64,000 nucleotides of DNA, from assembly GCA_004154925.1 (NCBI GenBank), contig QJNS01000015.1:1-64000 (forward strand). The letters run 5' to 3'. The notes below the pieces were generated by a model, which was not told the DNA's origin, ran no database searches, and saw nothing but the letters and a program-made list of their open reading frames with translations. The translations under genes were made by a program, and so were the position numbers. Source of the DNA: Monosporascus cannonballus. Lineage: Eukaryota; Ascomycota; Sordariomycetes; Xylariales. Shown piece after piece: positions 36,618 through 47,963 of the stretch; within the stretch, counting starts at the first letter, position 1; every line of letters starts with the position of its first letter.

Positions 36618-38400
36618 AGTATCCCGGCCAAAGACTATATTTTTACTCTTTCCTGCCCCTCATCGCGGGGACCTAGGCACTTGGATTTACTTTCCTTCTT
36701 GCAAAGATGTTGACGCGTGATCACTCCGTCTTTTTCGGGGTCACAGTCCCTCATATATAGACTTTTAGGCTAGCGAATGTGCTACCATGCGTATCAAATA
36801 GAGACCGTTTCCATAGCGCATATCTCCTGCTACTTGAGCTGTTTCTTCGTGCAATATCATCGAAACGCACCGCTACTTCAAACAGAATCCCGAAAGGAGG
36901 CTCAGTTGATTGGTTATTAATTACACTTCATTATCCGATGTCCAGTATACCTACTTAGGTAACCACTAATAATGTCACTGGTCTGGCCCTTTGATATGGT
37001 TTATTCTTGGTTGCCAAACCATCTCCACTACTGTTTGAAGCGGTTGAGACATAAATGGAATATTTCTACCAGCCGCATCCGATATTTGCTTCCCCCTTTT
37101 TGCGGGTTTAAGTCGCGGACGAGTGCTGGAGGGTGGAGGCGGTTCAGTGGTTCCATACGTGCTAGGATGTGGTGTCTTCCTGGCAGGCGGTGCCCAAAAT
37201 TGACGGCGCACGAACGCAAAGCACATACATTTTAACTGTTAAACTTAACAGATAGTATTATAATTCGTGCAAAAGGGTCACTATTAAAAGGAGCTTTAAA
37301 CGAAGATGTATGAAATAAAGCTTCTTTTTGTTTTCAGATTTTATTTATTTCTTTTATCAATATCAAGTTATGGTATAATCCTGTAAAATGTGTTCGTGCG
37401 CCATCAATTTTGGGCACCGCCTGCCTGGTTATTCAGGAACCGCAGGATCGATTTACGATGGACTGCCATCTGACGTGCTTGCGTAGGCGACACTACCTTA
37501 GCTTAGATACCGGTATACATACATGTATGCTTCTGATGCAGCCCCCCTCTTCATCCTGCATCGGGTTGGGCGGCTAGATAGGGCATGGTCTGGTGGCCGT
37601 TCTTGTACACGCACAGACCTGCTCCGTGCATACACATTCATCGTATATTGAAGCACAGGATCTATTCGCGTCGTCAGGCAAGTCGCTCGCTCATTTAACG
37701 GTGTCCTTTCGCCACCAAGTTCAGGATATCCCACGGCCTTACTACGACCATGTATAGTCCTAGTTTGAGACTTCCATCGCCTCCTTTGTGCGTTTGCGTT
37801 TTCTCTCACTGCCTTGCGCTCTTTCAATTTGGGCAATCCGTGTCTCGGAAATTGTGAAAGGGGGACATGAGCTAGGAGTGGTGTTTGTCTACAGCTCGAT
37901 CGAGAGTGCTGAAATTGGATGACGCGGGCTATTCGACCTTGAACCTGGAGCACCCCTACATATTTAGATCGTATAACACAAGTTGCCATCGGGTAACGCT
38001 GCGATTCTTGATCAGCTTTAATGAGTAGAACTTCCCCTCCGGGTCTACTTACTTTCCAGACGAATGAGCCAAACCGGCAGTAAACATTCAGTCCCCACGG
38101 ATGGTCTAGAATGGGCCCGGGATGGCTACAGTTTCGCCCCCGGGGTCAGTGGAAAGGGTCCCCGTACTGCCACCGCTGTAACAACGGTTCCAGGCTACTT
38201 ATGGGGTTTATGGCTCATTCCGGGCGTCCCCCACGGATCGGAGTTGCGCCCGAAGGAGGCCGATTGTAACTGGAAGACACGCGATAAGTTTTACTCATGT
38301 GCGAGTTCACGATCTTCACAATAGATATTCCCTCTATGCGGATCTATCTACAAGTGGGACATCAAATATGCTCCATACGCGCCAACACCAGCGAGCCTCC
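36618..38400. other. Intergenic region between convergent ODC and aldo-keto reductase
   Basis: About 1.8 kb between the two 3' ends. It holds a 240-bp MITE (37184-37423). A 163-codon minus-strand frame (37498-37989) has no recognisable motif and is not called. Confidence 0.5.
37184..37423. mobile_element. MITE-like element with 32-bp terminal inverted repeats
   Basis: The left end at 37184 (caggcggtgcccaaaattga and on to about 37215) is repeated inverted at 37392-37423 with one C/T difference over 32 bp. The element is flanked by CCTGG on both sides in direct orientation (37179-37183 and 37424-37428), which looks like a 5-bp target-site duplication. The 176-bp interior is AT-rich with no open frame. 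It is therefore non-autonomous. The superfamily is not certain: TA-targeting mariner/pogo is unlikely from the flanks. The TIR may extend by the symmetric GG/CC of the flank. Confidence 0.78.
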
Positions 38401-39384
38401 CTAAGCCGCCTCATCGGCCCAAACATCATAGCCAAACGTATCCTTCATGTTGACGAAGCGGGTGTGTCGTCCCCTTGCAACGCCCTGAACGGCTTCAAAG
38501 TCCTCGTCACTGAGGTCCGGAACCTGGAAGTTGCTCTCTATCCGGGACGGTGTCGAGCTCTTAGGTAAAACCGCATATCCTCTTCTCAGACCCCATGCGA
38601 GCAGAACCTGGGCAAGTGTATGGCCGCTTTTATCGGCGACTTCGTTCAAAGTCTTGTTGGTTCGCACCTTCTCTCCCGTAGTTGGCACTTGATCCTGGGA
38701 GCCGAGAGGAGAGTAGGCCTCTGGCAGGATGTCGTTGTCAATGCAGAATCTGACGAGCTCCTCGTTTGGTAGGAATGGGTGTATCTCGATCTGGTTCACC
38801 TGAGGCTTGGCCTTGGCGAAGCTCATCAGCTTCTTGAGGCCGGGAATCGTCCAGTTCGAGACACCAATAGCACGCGTCTTCCCGCTTTCGAGAAGCTTCT
38901 CCATGGCGCGCCATGTCGGCTCCGGGTTCTCGGTGAGCTCTTTCTTGATGACGTACTTCCCGTCTGGTCCAATCTTTGGCATGTACTTGTCGTCCTTCTC
39001 GGCTGCTATGGGCCAGTGGACGAGGAAGAGGTCGACGTAGTCGAGCCCGAAGTGCTTGAGCGAGTTCTCCAGCGACCACTCTACCTCTTCGGGCTCGTGG
39101 AGGTGATTCCACACCTTGGTTGTGATGAACAGGTCCTCGCGCTTCACGGAGGGGTTCTCCTTGAGGAAGTCTCGGATAGCTTCTCCGATCTCATCCTCGT
39201 TCTGGTAGAACCAGGCGCAATCGAGGTGGCGGTAGCCTACCTCGAGGGCGCATTTGACCGCCTTGTAAGTTTCACCCTTTGCGCCTTCGCTGGCAAACGT
39301 GCCAAAGCCAAGGCCAGGAATCTTCACTCCATTGTTAAGAGCAAAGGTGGTTTTGCCTGAAACTGGTTCCCTTTGAGATGTCAT
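38401..39384 (-). CDS. Aldo-keto reductase, Gcy1/glycerol dehydrogenase-like
   Basis: Intronless 327-aa frame starting MTSQREPVSGKTTFALNNGV. The AKR catalytic tetrad is visible: D55 and Y60 (LDCAWFY), K90 (ITTKVW) and H123 (LVHWP). The NADP-binding LPKSSTPSRIESN segment is at 273-285 with K275, S276 and R281, so NADPH is the likely cofactor. GYRHLDCAWFYQNEDEIG matches AKR signature 1. The sequence resembles fungal glycerol dehydrogenase/Gcy1 and D-galacturonate or L-glyceraldehyde reductases. The substrate cannot be settled from sequence. The protein ends in ADEAA with no targeting signal, so it is cytosolic. Confidence 0.92.
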   Translation of the reverse strand: MTSQREPVSGKTTFALNNGVKIPGLGFGTFASEGAKGETYKAVKCALEVGYRHLDCAWFYQNEDEIGEAIRDFLKENPSVKREDLFITTKVWNHLHEPEEVEWSLENSLKHFGLDYVDLFLVHWPIAAEKDDKYMPKIGPDGKYVIKKELTENPEPTWRAMEKLLESGKTRAIGVSNWTIPGLKKLMSFAKAKPQVNQIEIHPFLPNEELVRFCIDNDILPEAYSPLGSQDQVPTTGEKVRTNKTLNEVADKSGHTLAQVLLAWGLRRGYAVLPKSSTPSRIESNFQVPDLSDEDFEAVQGVARGRHTRFVNMKDTFGYDVWADEAA

Positions 39385-41104
39385 ATCGGTTGCGGTTTGC
39401 CGGAATTAACACGGAAATTTGAAGGCAGATGCGTTGTTTTGTTCCTGGTGCCTGGGGTTGACTACGTGGGTAGGCGGCAAACGGAACATAAGAAAGGGGG
39501 GCTATGAGGTATTACATCGCCCCAAACGCAAGGGCTCCTCCCAAGCCTCCAAAAGCCAAACACTATCAAATTCTTCCTCACCGAACTTATTTCAGACCGT
39601 CTGATTGCACATCATACCTATATACATACCGTCCACATAATAAACTGGTCCCCTACTTCCCGAATATCCATACTTAGTTGCCAGCTCACTTCATCAATGC
39701 AACATACGCGATATTTGAAGTGGATAATATTACTACACCCACAGACCGCCCAAAGCCCTTTTTCCCGCGTCGCAGAAAGCCGGCCAAATAAGCAGGTCCC
39801 TTTGCGAATCATCTCCAGTTTTGATCCGTATGGTCCAAGCTTCGTATCCGGGCCCCTACCCTGCTTTTAGTGCCTTACCGCCGCGTAGAAGGTCCCCGTT
39901 TGTTCCCGTAGGCAGCCTCGCAGAAGTGGGTATTACGGAATTGTTGAATTTTGCGGAATTTTGTGGATTAGTTCAGTAAAAATGACGTTTGAAATCGGCG
40001 TGGTCGTAGTCTTAAAAAGTTATACTATCAGGCCGATAGTAACATCCCTGTCCGGTACCCTCTAGCGCCAGTTCCAACGCCATCGCCATATTGAAATTTT
40101 GATTCATCCAACAGCTCAAAAAGCTTAGTTTAAGGGAAAAGCCCGACTAGGAGGTTAAACATGCCACCACGACGTAACAAAACTTCTCATAGGGCTAGGT
40201 AATACAATATACAGGGTAATTTTTGTTAGTGGCGTCCCCAGCCCAGTACCTCCACTATATGGTTAATATGTAGACTCTTATAGAAAACGTATGGACTATA
40301 CGTTGGCCATTGCGCTCGAATCCATCTTTGATCACTTGTTAAGGGTTCGCGATAGCGGTAAGCACCGGCCAAAACGTCATGATGTCCACTCCCATACGGA
40401 TACGGATAAGAATATTCATGGCTCTGGAGTGGCGCTGGTGGAGGTAACTAACAGAACTACCCCCTGCGTAATGTAGTCCATGGAAATCCCCTACAATCGT
40501 AACTTTGAAAAATCATCAATAGGTCCTGGATGATGTCAAGGCTTGGTGCCAACGGAGCTTACATGAGTGGGTCGCGGCTCAACTTGCGGCTCTTCTCTCG
40601 GCTCACCTACTGGATGATAGGCAGACGGGTGTCTCAGTGCTGGAAACTTCTGCACAGAGATGGAGAACGACAACGATAGAAAGAAGAGAACTTAAAAGTG
40701 TCACTCATTTAAGTGGTACAGCCAGGGATAATGTACCGGGTTTATTGGGCCATGAAACTTGTCAACCACGCTCTTCGGCCACTATTTTGAATCGTGGCGA
40801 ACAATGGAAGATACCGTGTGTTTCCGGCTCCACCATTATGTATCAATTGCACAGTCCTCGTGCTACGGTGTACTTCGTCCAGCTACAGGGGGATGGGAAG
40901 AATTTGAGTTGTTGACTGCCTACCCGAACTGGACGCTATAAGCAGTCGGGGTAGCCATAAGAGCTTTCCCCTGAGTCGGTAGGTATAAAGGGCTACCACC
41001 CACGTCCCCGTGGCAGGTGGCTTCTCATGAATCTGCGTTGATACTGCTGCCTTTGGCCCTACTCGAAATAAACAACCCCCCTATAGTGACTTATTACCTT
41101 CAAG
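39385..41104. other. Intergenic region between divergent AKR and HAD genes
   Basis: About 1.7 kb with no recognised gene. It contains upstream sequence of both genes and scattered short open frames (up to 92 codons). Confidence 0.5.
40984..40989 (+). promoter_or_regulatory. Candidate TATA box of the HAD hydrolase
   Basis: TATAAA about 116 nt upstream of the ATG at 41105, in a fitting position for a core promoter. Confidence 0.4.
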
Positions 41105-42613
41105 ATGCCGACATTCGAAGACGTTGACTTCGGTGTTAACACACCTTCGAGTCCTACTCAGCTAAGCGCCCCTTCATTTAACAACACCAATGGTGCCTCC
41201 GCCGTCTCGCCCAAGGCCCATGGGTTGCCGGTCCCCGGGGATGACGGCGAAGGGCCTATCGAGGTCCCCGCCACGAAGTCGTCCATTTCGGAAGCTTCAA
41301 AATATATGCACAACTTGAGCATGTCGCCTTCACAGAAGGATAGGAGGGGCTCGCGGAACTCATTCGGAGCATCTCTGCCTATCCCCAGATCGAAGAGACA
41401 GTCTCGACTATCGTCGGCCCATTATCCAAATGAAAAAGACGGGCGTCCAGTGAGGCCGGGTATGCCGGCTATCCAGCCCACGAGGGCATTGCTCGCGTCC
41501 CAAGTCCAGTCGATGTCTGCTGAAAAGGTCAAGAAAGCCAAGAACATGGCCTTCGCCTTTGATATTGATGGTGTCCTTGTTCATGGCGACCGACTGATTC
41601 CCGAGGGCAAGCGTGCCCTTGAGATCCTGAACGGTGACAACGAGCTTGGCATCAAGATTCCACACGTCTTCTTAACCAACGGTTCCGGAAAGCCGGAAAA
41701 GGCTCGTTGCGACCAACTCTCAAAGATTCTTAAGAACCCAGTATCCACAGAGCAGTTCATCCAGTCACACACGCCCATGAGCGCGCTAGCCGAGTATTAC
41801 AACACAGTGCTAGTCGTCGGTGGCGAGGGATACAAGTGCCGAGAAGTTGCCGAGCTGTATGGCTTCAAGGACATCGTCGTCCCCAACGACATCGTAGCGT
41901 GGGATGAGACGATTGCACCATATCGAGTCTTCACTGCCGAGGAGCGTACGAGCTCACGACCCCGGGACTTCAGCAAGGTGAACATCGAGGCAATCCTCGT
42001 CTTCTCGGATTCACGAGATTATGCGACGGACATGCAGATCATCATGGATCTGCTGCGATCTGAGAACGGACGTCTTGGAACCGTAGCAGCGGGTCCTGTT
42101 TCGCAACGCATCCCCATTTACTTCTCACAAGGCGACCTGCTATGCCCCACGGAGCACCCAATTCCCCGTATGTCTCAAGGCGCCTTCCGCATCGGTCTTG
42201 AGGCCATGTACAAGGCTCTTACCGGTGCCGACCTCGAGCGTGTGGTCTATGGCAAGCCGGAGTTGGCGACTTACAAGTACGCCGATGAGGTCCTGACATC
42301 CTGGATGGAGCAGCTGCATGGCGAGGAGAGGCTCCCAGAGAACGTCTACATGATCGGCGATAACCCGGCATCCGATATCGTCGGTGGCAATATGTACGGA
42401 TGGAATACCTGTCTTGTCCGCACAGGTGTCTTCCAGGGCGGAGACAACGATGAGAACAACCCCGCGAACTTTGGTGTGTTCCCCAACGTGCTAGAGGCGG
42501 TTCAGACGGCGTTGAGGACGCAGCTTGGGGATGATTTCAAGATGCAATTTGACGAGGAGGGCATCAACCCAGTCTTCAATGACCATAAGGCCAGCGGTGC
42601 AGCCGTGATTTAA
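41105..42613 (+). CDS. HAD-superfamily hydrolase, CECR5/YKR070W type
   Basis: Intronless 502-aa frame. Residues 1-145 are Ser/Pro-rich and basic, probably disordered, possibly including a targeting or regulatory segment. The HAD core follows: motif I FDIDGVLVHGD (D153 nucleophile, D155), TNGSGK (motif II, about 191-196), and the late MIGDNPASD (motif IV). This is a class IIA HAD fold with the long cap typical of the human CECR5/HDHD5 and yeast YKR070W group. The reaction is a phosphatase-type hydrolysis of an unknown substrate; the yeast homologue is mitochondrial. The N-terminal region of this fungal form is longer than in yeast. A later in-frame Met cannot be excluded as start. Confidence 0.9.
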   Translation: MPTFEDVDFGVNTPSSPTQLSAPSFNNTNGASAVSPKAHGLPVPGDDGEGPIEVPATKSSISEASKYMHNLSMSPSQKDRRGSRNSFGASLPIPRSKRQSRLSSAHYPNEKDGRPVRPGMPAIQPTRALLASQVQSMSAEKVKKAKNMAFAFDIDGVLVHGDRLIPEGKRALEILNGDNELGIKIPHVFLTNGSGKPEKARCDQLSKILKNPVSTEQFIQSHTPMSALAEYYNTVLVVGGEGYKCREVAELYGFKDIVVPNDIVAWDETIAPYRVFTAEERTSSRPRDFSKVNIEAILVFSDSRDYATDMQIIMDLLRSENGRLGTVAAGPVSQRIPIYFSQGDLLCPTEHPIPRMSQGAFRIGLEAMYKALTGADLERVVYGKPELATYKYADEVLTSWMEQLHGEERLPENVYMIGDNPASDIVGGNMYGWNTCLVRTGVFQGGDNDENNPANFGVFPNVLEAVQTALRTQLGDDFKMQFDEEGINPVFNDHKASGAAVI

Positions 42614-43591
42614 CTTAGTGGTTTGGAATAGGATGTGCCCTCATAGAGGACAGCGGCGTTTGGCATTAGTGTGATGCGGAAAGTTTAGAGCGGATTGTAA
42701 CTTCGTTGACGTTTAACAACGGATGATGTACCTAGTAAGGTGCCTTACGATACTCATGAAAGTAGCAGGGTCATGGAAAATAGAGTTTATGTGTGCATTA
42801 TACGTTTAATAAGACATCGGACTATAGCAACTTTGAGCATATATGCCTCAAGAATCAATTTATGATGAAGGCATTCGTTGTAGGACTGCAAAGTACCGCC
42901 CAAGACAATACGTGTAGTTGAAAAGGTGATATCGTTTGTCAGCTCCTGCATCTACGGAAACATTTATCACATACAGCAACTTAGTGTTCAGTAAGGACTG
43001 TATATAACTATATCCGTAACAACAATACCGCTTCATAGTAATAGTAGCTGGGGGTTTGTATACCTTCCCCATAATATATGACGATAACCAGTTTACTGCG
43101 TTAAGGATGGATTTCTTGCCTAAGACACCCTATTTGTCGTTATTGCAAAGTAGAAACTAACTGTTTTGGACAAAGTATAGGTCGAAGTGTCGTTAACTTC
43201 AGGCCAAGTCAGCTAATCTAGGCTGAACTAAAGGTCTATTTGGGCTAGTGTCGGTCCTCCCTACCCCTTTACATACGACACTTCAGCATAACGATATCTG
43301 AGTTGTGGTTTTTCTCTTCTTTATCGCCATGGACAGGGTCTCCAGTATTACTAGGGCCCCTTCCCCTTTTGTGCTTGTTCTAACCGGGATTGGGAATTAG
43401 CGGGTCACATGAGCCGCATGCATTATTATGCCGCAATCAACGTCGCAACAATATGATTTTCGTCTTCAAGAAACATCAGGGGCATTATCAGATGTCTATA
43501 TAATTCTAAGCCCGGCCAAAGGGCGCGTGGCATATCGCTCATTGAAAGCAAAGCATCCGCTCATTATAATTCAATAGTCACTCGTTTCCCA
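42614..43591. other. Intergenic region between HAD and secreted-protein genes
   Basis: About 980 bp, tandem orientation. Only a TATA-like element near the downstream gene was noted. Confidence 0.5.
43497..43503 (+). promoter_or_regulatory. Candidate TATA box of the secreted-protein gene
   Basis: TATATAA about 90 nt upstream of the ATG at 43592. Confidence 0.4.
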
Positions 43592-44374
43592 ATGGGGCCT
43601 CTCGCCCTATGGTTGTTATTACCTGCGGTGTCCGTTCTAGCGTCTCAGACCAGCAGCAGCGCGGTTTGGGCCACTCCCCACGAGCAGTTCTCATCTTCGG
43701 TTGGCGTGTTGGGATGCAAGATTGATACCAACCGTGTGGCCTATTGGCCGGGATCCGTGGATTGTGACAACATATGTCTGTCACTCACTTACGAGGGACG
43801 TTCTGCCAAGCTGCTCCGCATCGACAGCTCGGAAGGAGCTTACGACATCAGCTATGACGCTTGGAACTATTTATATACGGGGTACTCGGCCAGAGACCAA
43901 CCGGCGACCGGTGGCCCCATTCCAATGGACTTCAAATACCTGCATCCATCGGAATGCGCAGAGCTCATCTACACTGAAGGCAACAAGCTGCCGTTCAGTG
44001 CTCCAACGGGAACGAACCTCTTGGTCAGTTGCCTCACGCAACCCGATAGCTGGATTGCGCAAAATTACGTTCTATATAATATCATCGACTCAGTTTGCAG
44101 CTGGGGCTACGACGAGGAGTGCACGTTGGACTGGCCCTCTGCCAACCAGGCCTCGTGCCCCCATACCCTGGGACTGATGGAATCCTTGACATCGACTCCA
44201 GTCTACAATATCCAATACGGCACCGGAAAAGTGCTTTTGGCATCTACGGGACAGGTTATTGAAGATGGAGATATAAGTTTTGCGTCTCGAGAGGCCACCA
44301 CCAGCACAAATCAACTCTGGTCCTTGTTGGCTTTCTTGCTGTCGCTGCAGTATGCGCTTTTCTGCGCGCCGTAG
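43592..44374 (+). CDS. Secreted Cys-rich protein, possibly GPI-anchored
   Basis: Intronless 260-aa frame. Residues 1-17 (MGPLALWLLLPAVSVLA) form a clear signal peptide with an A-x-A-like end. The mature part has eight cysteines (42, 58, 62, 122, 147, 169, 177, 189), enough for four disulfides. Motifs are NRVAYWPGSVDC, AYDISYDAWNYL, HPSEC and CTLDWPSANQ. I recognise this pattern from uncharacterised secreted proteins of filamentous ascomycetes; the first part suggests a barwin-like beta-barrel, which is an inference. A Ser/Thr stretch (EATTSTN) and a hydrophobic C-terminal tail (about 242-257) fit a GPI-anchor signal, or a single membrane span. There is no catalytic motif. Role unknown; it could be a cell-wall protein or an effector. 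Confidence 0.8.
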   Translation: MGPLALWLLLPAVSVLASQTSSSAVWATPHEQFSSSVGVLGCKIDTNRVAYWPGSVDCDNICLSLTYEGRSAKLLRIDSSEGAYDISYDAWNYLYTGYSARDQPATGGPIPMDFKYLHPSECAELIYTEGNKLPFSAPTGTNLLVSCLTQPDSWIAQNYVLYNIIDSVCSWGYDEECTLDWPSANQASCPHTLGLMESLTSTPVYNIQYGTGKVLLASTGQVIEDGDISFASREATTSTNQLWSLLAFLLSLQYALFCAP

Positions 44375-46797
44375 TTTTATGTGGCTTCATCAGACTTTCT
44401 AAATGATACCCCAGCGTTGGCGCGGTTTCCGATATGGCTGAACTACAGCGATGTGGTACGTAACACTTGCAGCACTCTCATTCGATAGTATCAACTACTT
44501 TGTACATATTCGTATTGGTCTTCCTTCTGCCGTATATATTGGGCTGCAAATAAAAGTCACTATCATCGCTGACCCGATGATATCATCCACATGAGGTACA
44601 TGTGACCCATAATCGTAGCCGACATGTTCCCTGCTGCATGACGTTCTGAGGTGGCACCCCCTTAGACCCCTGAGTCGCAAAAAGGGCCCTTGGGCGAGCA
44701 GGTCTATGTTTTAGGCCTGATATTTTGATCGCCGAGGTCTGTGACAAGCGTCATTCACAGCCCTTTCCGGAGTCGAAATAGACACCAGGAATGCACATCT
44801 CATTCCCTCTGTTCACTGTCTTCAGTGATCCTAAAAGAGTATACTCCCATCCTGGTAGCTAGTACCTCCAGAGCGTCAGGCTCCGCGACTCAGCCCTCAG
44901 CGAGCGCGGCAGTCCCCTCTTTCCGAGGCACCGACGTCTAGTGTATATCTTCGATAGTATGTAGAGTCCATGACAAGCCATATGGCTGGTATAATAGAAG
45001 AGTAGTTATCACATTGCGAATAGCCCGCGCCAGCCTCTAAACCACAGGCTGTGGCTAAGTTAGTCTGACCACCGCAGCGCGCCTGACGTCGGATTTTCAG
45101 CCAGGAGATTAATCAGGGATCGCAAGTCATGCCTTTTGACAGCGATAACACTCGCAATGCCTCTAGTAGGAACTATGAGATTGCAAACCAGAATGGGGAG
45201 CAAGAAATAGATACAGGATTGCGTGCTACAGCATTTTGTGCACGGATATCCAGGAGGGTGTCGTCGATCTGTAGCAAAGCTAAGGGAAGAAAACATGGTT
45301 CTCCGGGGTTCATGGCTTCAAACTCCAAGAAGAAACAAACAGCAAGAAATGTGCATCCGCCACCCAGTTGACCAGATATACGTGTCGAAAAGTCGTTGAT
45401 CAAATAGTGACGGCTTCTATCGGAGAACTTGGCGAAGTATAGAGTGAAATGCAGAAAGGAGCAGCCTCGAAGGGGGGTTCTTAATATAGGTACCGGATAG
45501 ATAACAATTTAGCGCTATGCTTGACTCCTAGTCATTTCGCGACCGAAAACCCCCCATATACGAACGCGAAAGACCCATCGCTGGTTGGTCACCAGGGCCC
45601 AGAAAGGGGGGTCCATATTGTCTCCTGGCAGCTTCCTATAGTGCTCTACGTATTGCGTATCCGCAACAAAGCAGGCCAAATGTATCCCCGGCATATTTTA
45701 TAGCTCTACTACTTAAATATAAGACTTCTGCGTGTTCAGAGTAAAACCCTTGCTTCGAGCTGCTAATTTGGCCACCGGTTTCATACAATTACCAAAGGGA
45801 AGACAGGTGGGAGACGCAAAGATGTATCGCAAGTCGGCTTCGTGTTCCTATAGGGGTGCTCTTGGGTATAAATATTGATTGACTCCATGGTTCATCCAGG
45901 AGAATCTTTTTTTTTGTTTGAAACATATTCATAGATTATCGGCATACCTAGTCCCTTTAATCACTAATCCCCTCTTCTCCTCGGCCTCGGGGCGTTGCTC
46001 TAAAATAGTCATCATATCTGTCCAATTTGGCCGTCCGCCGATGGATCCAAGAATACTACTATTGTTAATAGCTCGCTTGTCCGTTGGGAATCAAAGAGGT
46101 GGTACCTACACAAGTTTCCGTTGCCGTCTTGCGCACTGCCTGCGAATTTGACCAGGAAAGAATGGCTTCGGTTTTCTGCCGGCCCCTTTCCCACCTTCCC
46201 CCCTTTTCCATGAGCGGGATGGCCTCAGGCTCCTAGCTAATGTGTCCGACCAGAGGAATAGTGCTGCCTAGGCCGGTGCTATAGCCCTAGCGCTTCGCAA
46301 CACTCACAAGTGCACCCTGCCTTCGGCCAGTAATGTAGCTTTAGCGCCACTGAACTGGGCAGCTTGAGTGATCATTGGGCCGCTGATGGTGGGTCGAGTC
46401 CAAGCCAGGCAAGACAAGGCCAGTCTATGTAGGTGCCAAGCAGGTGGTTAGTATAAAACCACGTTGATTTGTTTTTCTTACTTCATTCGATTCGAGCCAG
46501 TATGCTGTCAGCTTCTGAGTGGGTATGCTGCTTCTAGGGCTCGGTAGTCATCCTTGCCATTCGGGTGCTCGGGTTCGGGTTTGAAGATGCAATAGGCCTT
46601 CTCGGCCTAATCTAGTCTAGTTAGTATGACTTCTCTAGTCGGCCCCACTTGATTCTACCTTAAGAGTTTATAAAGCCCGGACGTTGGAGTAGAGGTGCAG
46701 GAACAGGAAGGAATGAATTATCCGAGGTGTTTGCTAGTCTCACCCGAACCATTACCAGATTTGACTCTTAACTCATTACGACGCAAAATAGCCCACC
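44375..46797. other. Gene-poor region upstream of the SDR gene
   Basis: About 2.4 kb without a recognisable gene. Short open frames occur on both strands at 45060-45403 (up to 80 codons) and look accidental because they overlap each other. Degraded sequence is possible. Confidence 0.45.
46669..46674 (+). promoter_or_regulatory. Candidate TATA box of the SDR gene
   Basis: TATAAA 124 nt upstream of the ATG at 46798. Confidence 0.4.
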
Positions 46798-47592
46798 ATG
46801 ACGAGTCAAGCTCTACCTAATACCACCGTTATCGTCACCGGCGCCGCTGGCGGCCTTGGAAAAGTCATCGCCACCGCATTTTTGGAAGCGGGTGCCAACG
46901 TTGCCATCTGCGATATTAACAAGGATCGCCTGGATGCAGCCGCCCAAGAATTTTTATCCAGTTTCGCAGACAAGTTCCTCGCTCGCGAAGCAGACACCAC
47001 CTCAGAAGTCGCTGTCGACCAGCTTTTCCAGGAAACTGTCAGGAAATTCGGTCGCGTTGATATCCTCGTCAACAACGCCGCCGTCATGGATAGCTTCGAT
47101 CCCGCTGGTACTTGCTCTCACGAGACCTGGGACCGTCTACTCAACATTAACCTCACCGGTCCGTTCCTAACCACAAAGGCTGCGGTCAAGACCATGGAAG
47201 CACAAACCCCGCCAGGCGGAACGATTATCAACATGGGCTCAAATGCGTCCATCTGCGGTAGCAATGCAGGCGTAGCGTATACGGTCACCAAACACGGCAT
47301 CTTGGGCCTTACGCGTAACACAGCGGCATTTTACGAGGAGAAGGGTATCACCTGCACAATGTTGCAGCTGGGCGGCCTGGAAGCCACCAATATCTCAGAC
47401 GCATTTGCCAAGGGAATGAACATGGAAGGCTTGAAACTCATGCAGAGGAATATGCCTTGTTTTAAACAGGGCGTCACTGATGTGTCTCTCCGCGACGTCG
47501 CTAAGTTCTGTGTGCTCCTAGCAGATCGGAGTATTGCAAAGACGATGAACGGGGCGGCGGTGCCGTTCAACAAGAACTGGCCACCAGCCTAG
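46798..47592 (+). CDS. Classical short-chain dehydrogenase/reductase
   Basis: Intronless 264-aa frame, usual length for classical SDRs. The cofactor loop is TGAAGGLG (14-21), then D39 after the second strand (AICDI), which suggests NAD(H) preference. NNAAV is at 92-96, the catalytic Ser about S148 (NMGSNAS), and the YxxxK pair is Y161/K165 (YTVTKHG). The C-terminal GAAVPFNKNW replaces the more usual DGG, so the substrate loop is unusual. Substrate unknown. It converges with an extended SDR 371 bp downstream, and a joint accessory pathway is possible but not shown. Confidence 0.9.
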   Translation: MTSQALPNTTVIVTGAAGGLGKVIATAFLEAGANVAICDINKDRLDAAAQEFLSSFADKFLAREADTTSEVAVDQLFQETVRKFGRVDILVNNAAVMDSFDPAGTCSHETWDRLLNINLTGPFLTTKAAVKTMEAQTPPGGTIINMGSNASICGSNAGVAYTVTKHGILGLTRNTAAFYEEKGITCTMLQLGGLEATNISDAFAKGMNMEGLKLMQRNMPCFKQGVTDVSLRDVAKFCVLLADRSIAKTMNGAAVPFNKNWPPA

Positions 47593-47963
47593 GCCAAAGT
47601 CCCAGTGTGGAATACTCGGACGAGAATCGGTGGTCGGAACTGGGCCACGCATAGCTTGCCAGGCTGTGTCTGCATATATCAGCCATAAATGGGGTGGCGA
47701 TCAGAATAGTTAAAGATTTTATCTTTGTTAGTTGTTACTCAGGAAATCGCAAGCATTTGGCATTCTGATCAGCCCAACCCGCCTTCTGTAAGTATGCTGT
47801 CTTTTCTATTTGCCGGCCTGTTTGGTAATAAAATGTATCCTACATACGTTGAAACTCTTTACTGTTCGAATGGATGCGGCACTCATCGTGTCTCTGACCC
47901 CGCCGAATGAAGATACTGTTGCAAAACCCCGGCGGTGTCAAGCACGCTCGTCTCATAGGGGAT
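47593..47963. other. Short 3' intergenic region between the two SDR genes
   Basis: 371 bp between convergent genes. No feature recognised. Confidence 0.5.

Noticed and set aside
36972..37235. 87-codon frame entering the MITE left end
   Set aside because: It has no domain and runs into the inverted repeat; a transposase remnant was considered but nothing supports it.
37498..37989. 163-codon minus-strand open frame
   Set aside because: No recognisable motif, Arg/Ser-rich composition without domain character, and no exon partners. Probably chance.
38779..39360. 193-codon frame opposite the aldo-keto reductase
   Set aside because: Antisense shadow; the AKR tetrad and signatures are on the minus strand.
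45060..45403. Overlapping small frames on both strands (76-80 codons)
   Set aside because: They overlap each other in opposite directions, have no family resemblance and no splice context.
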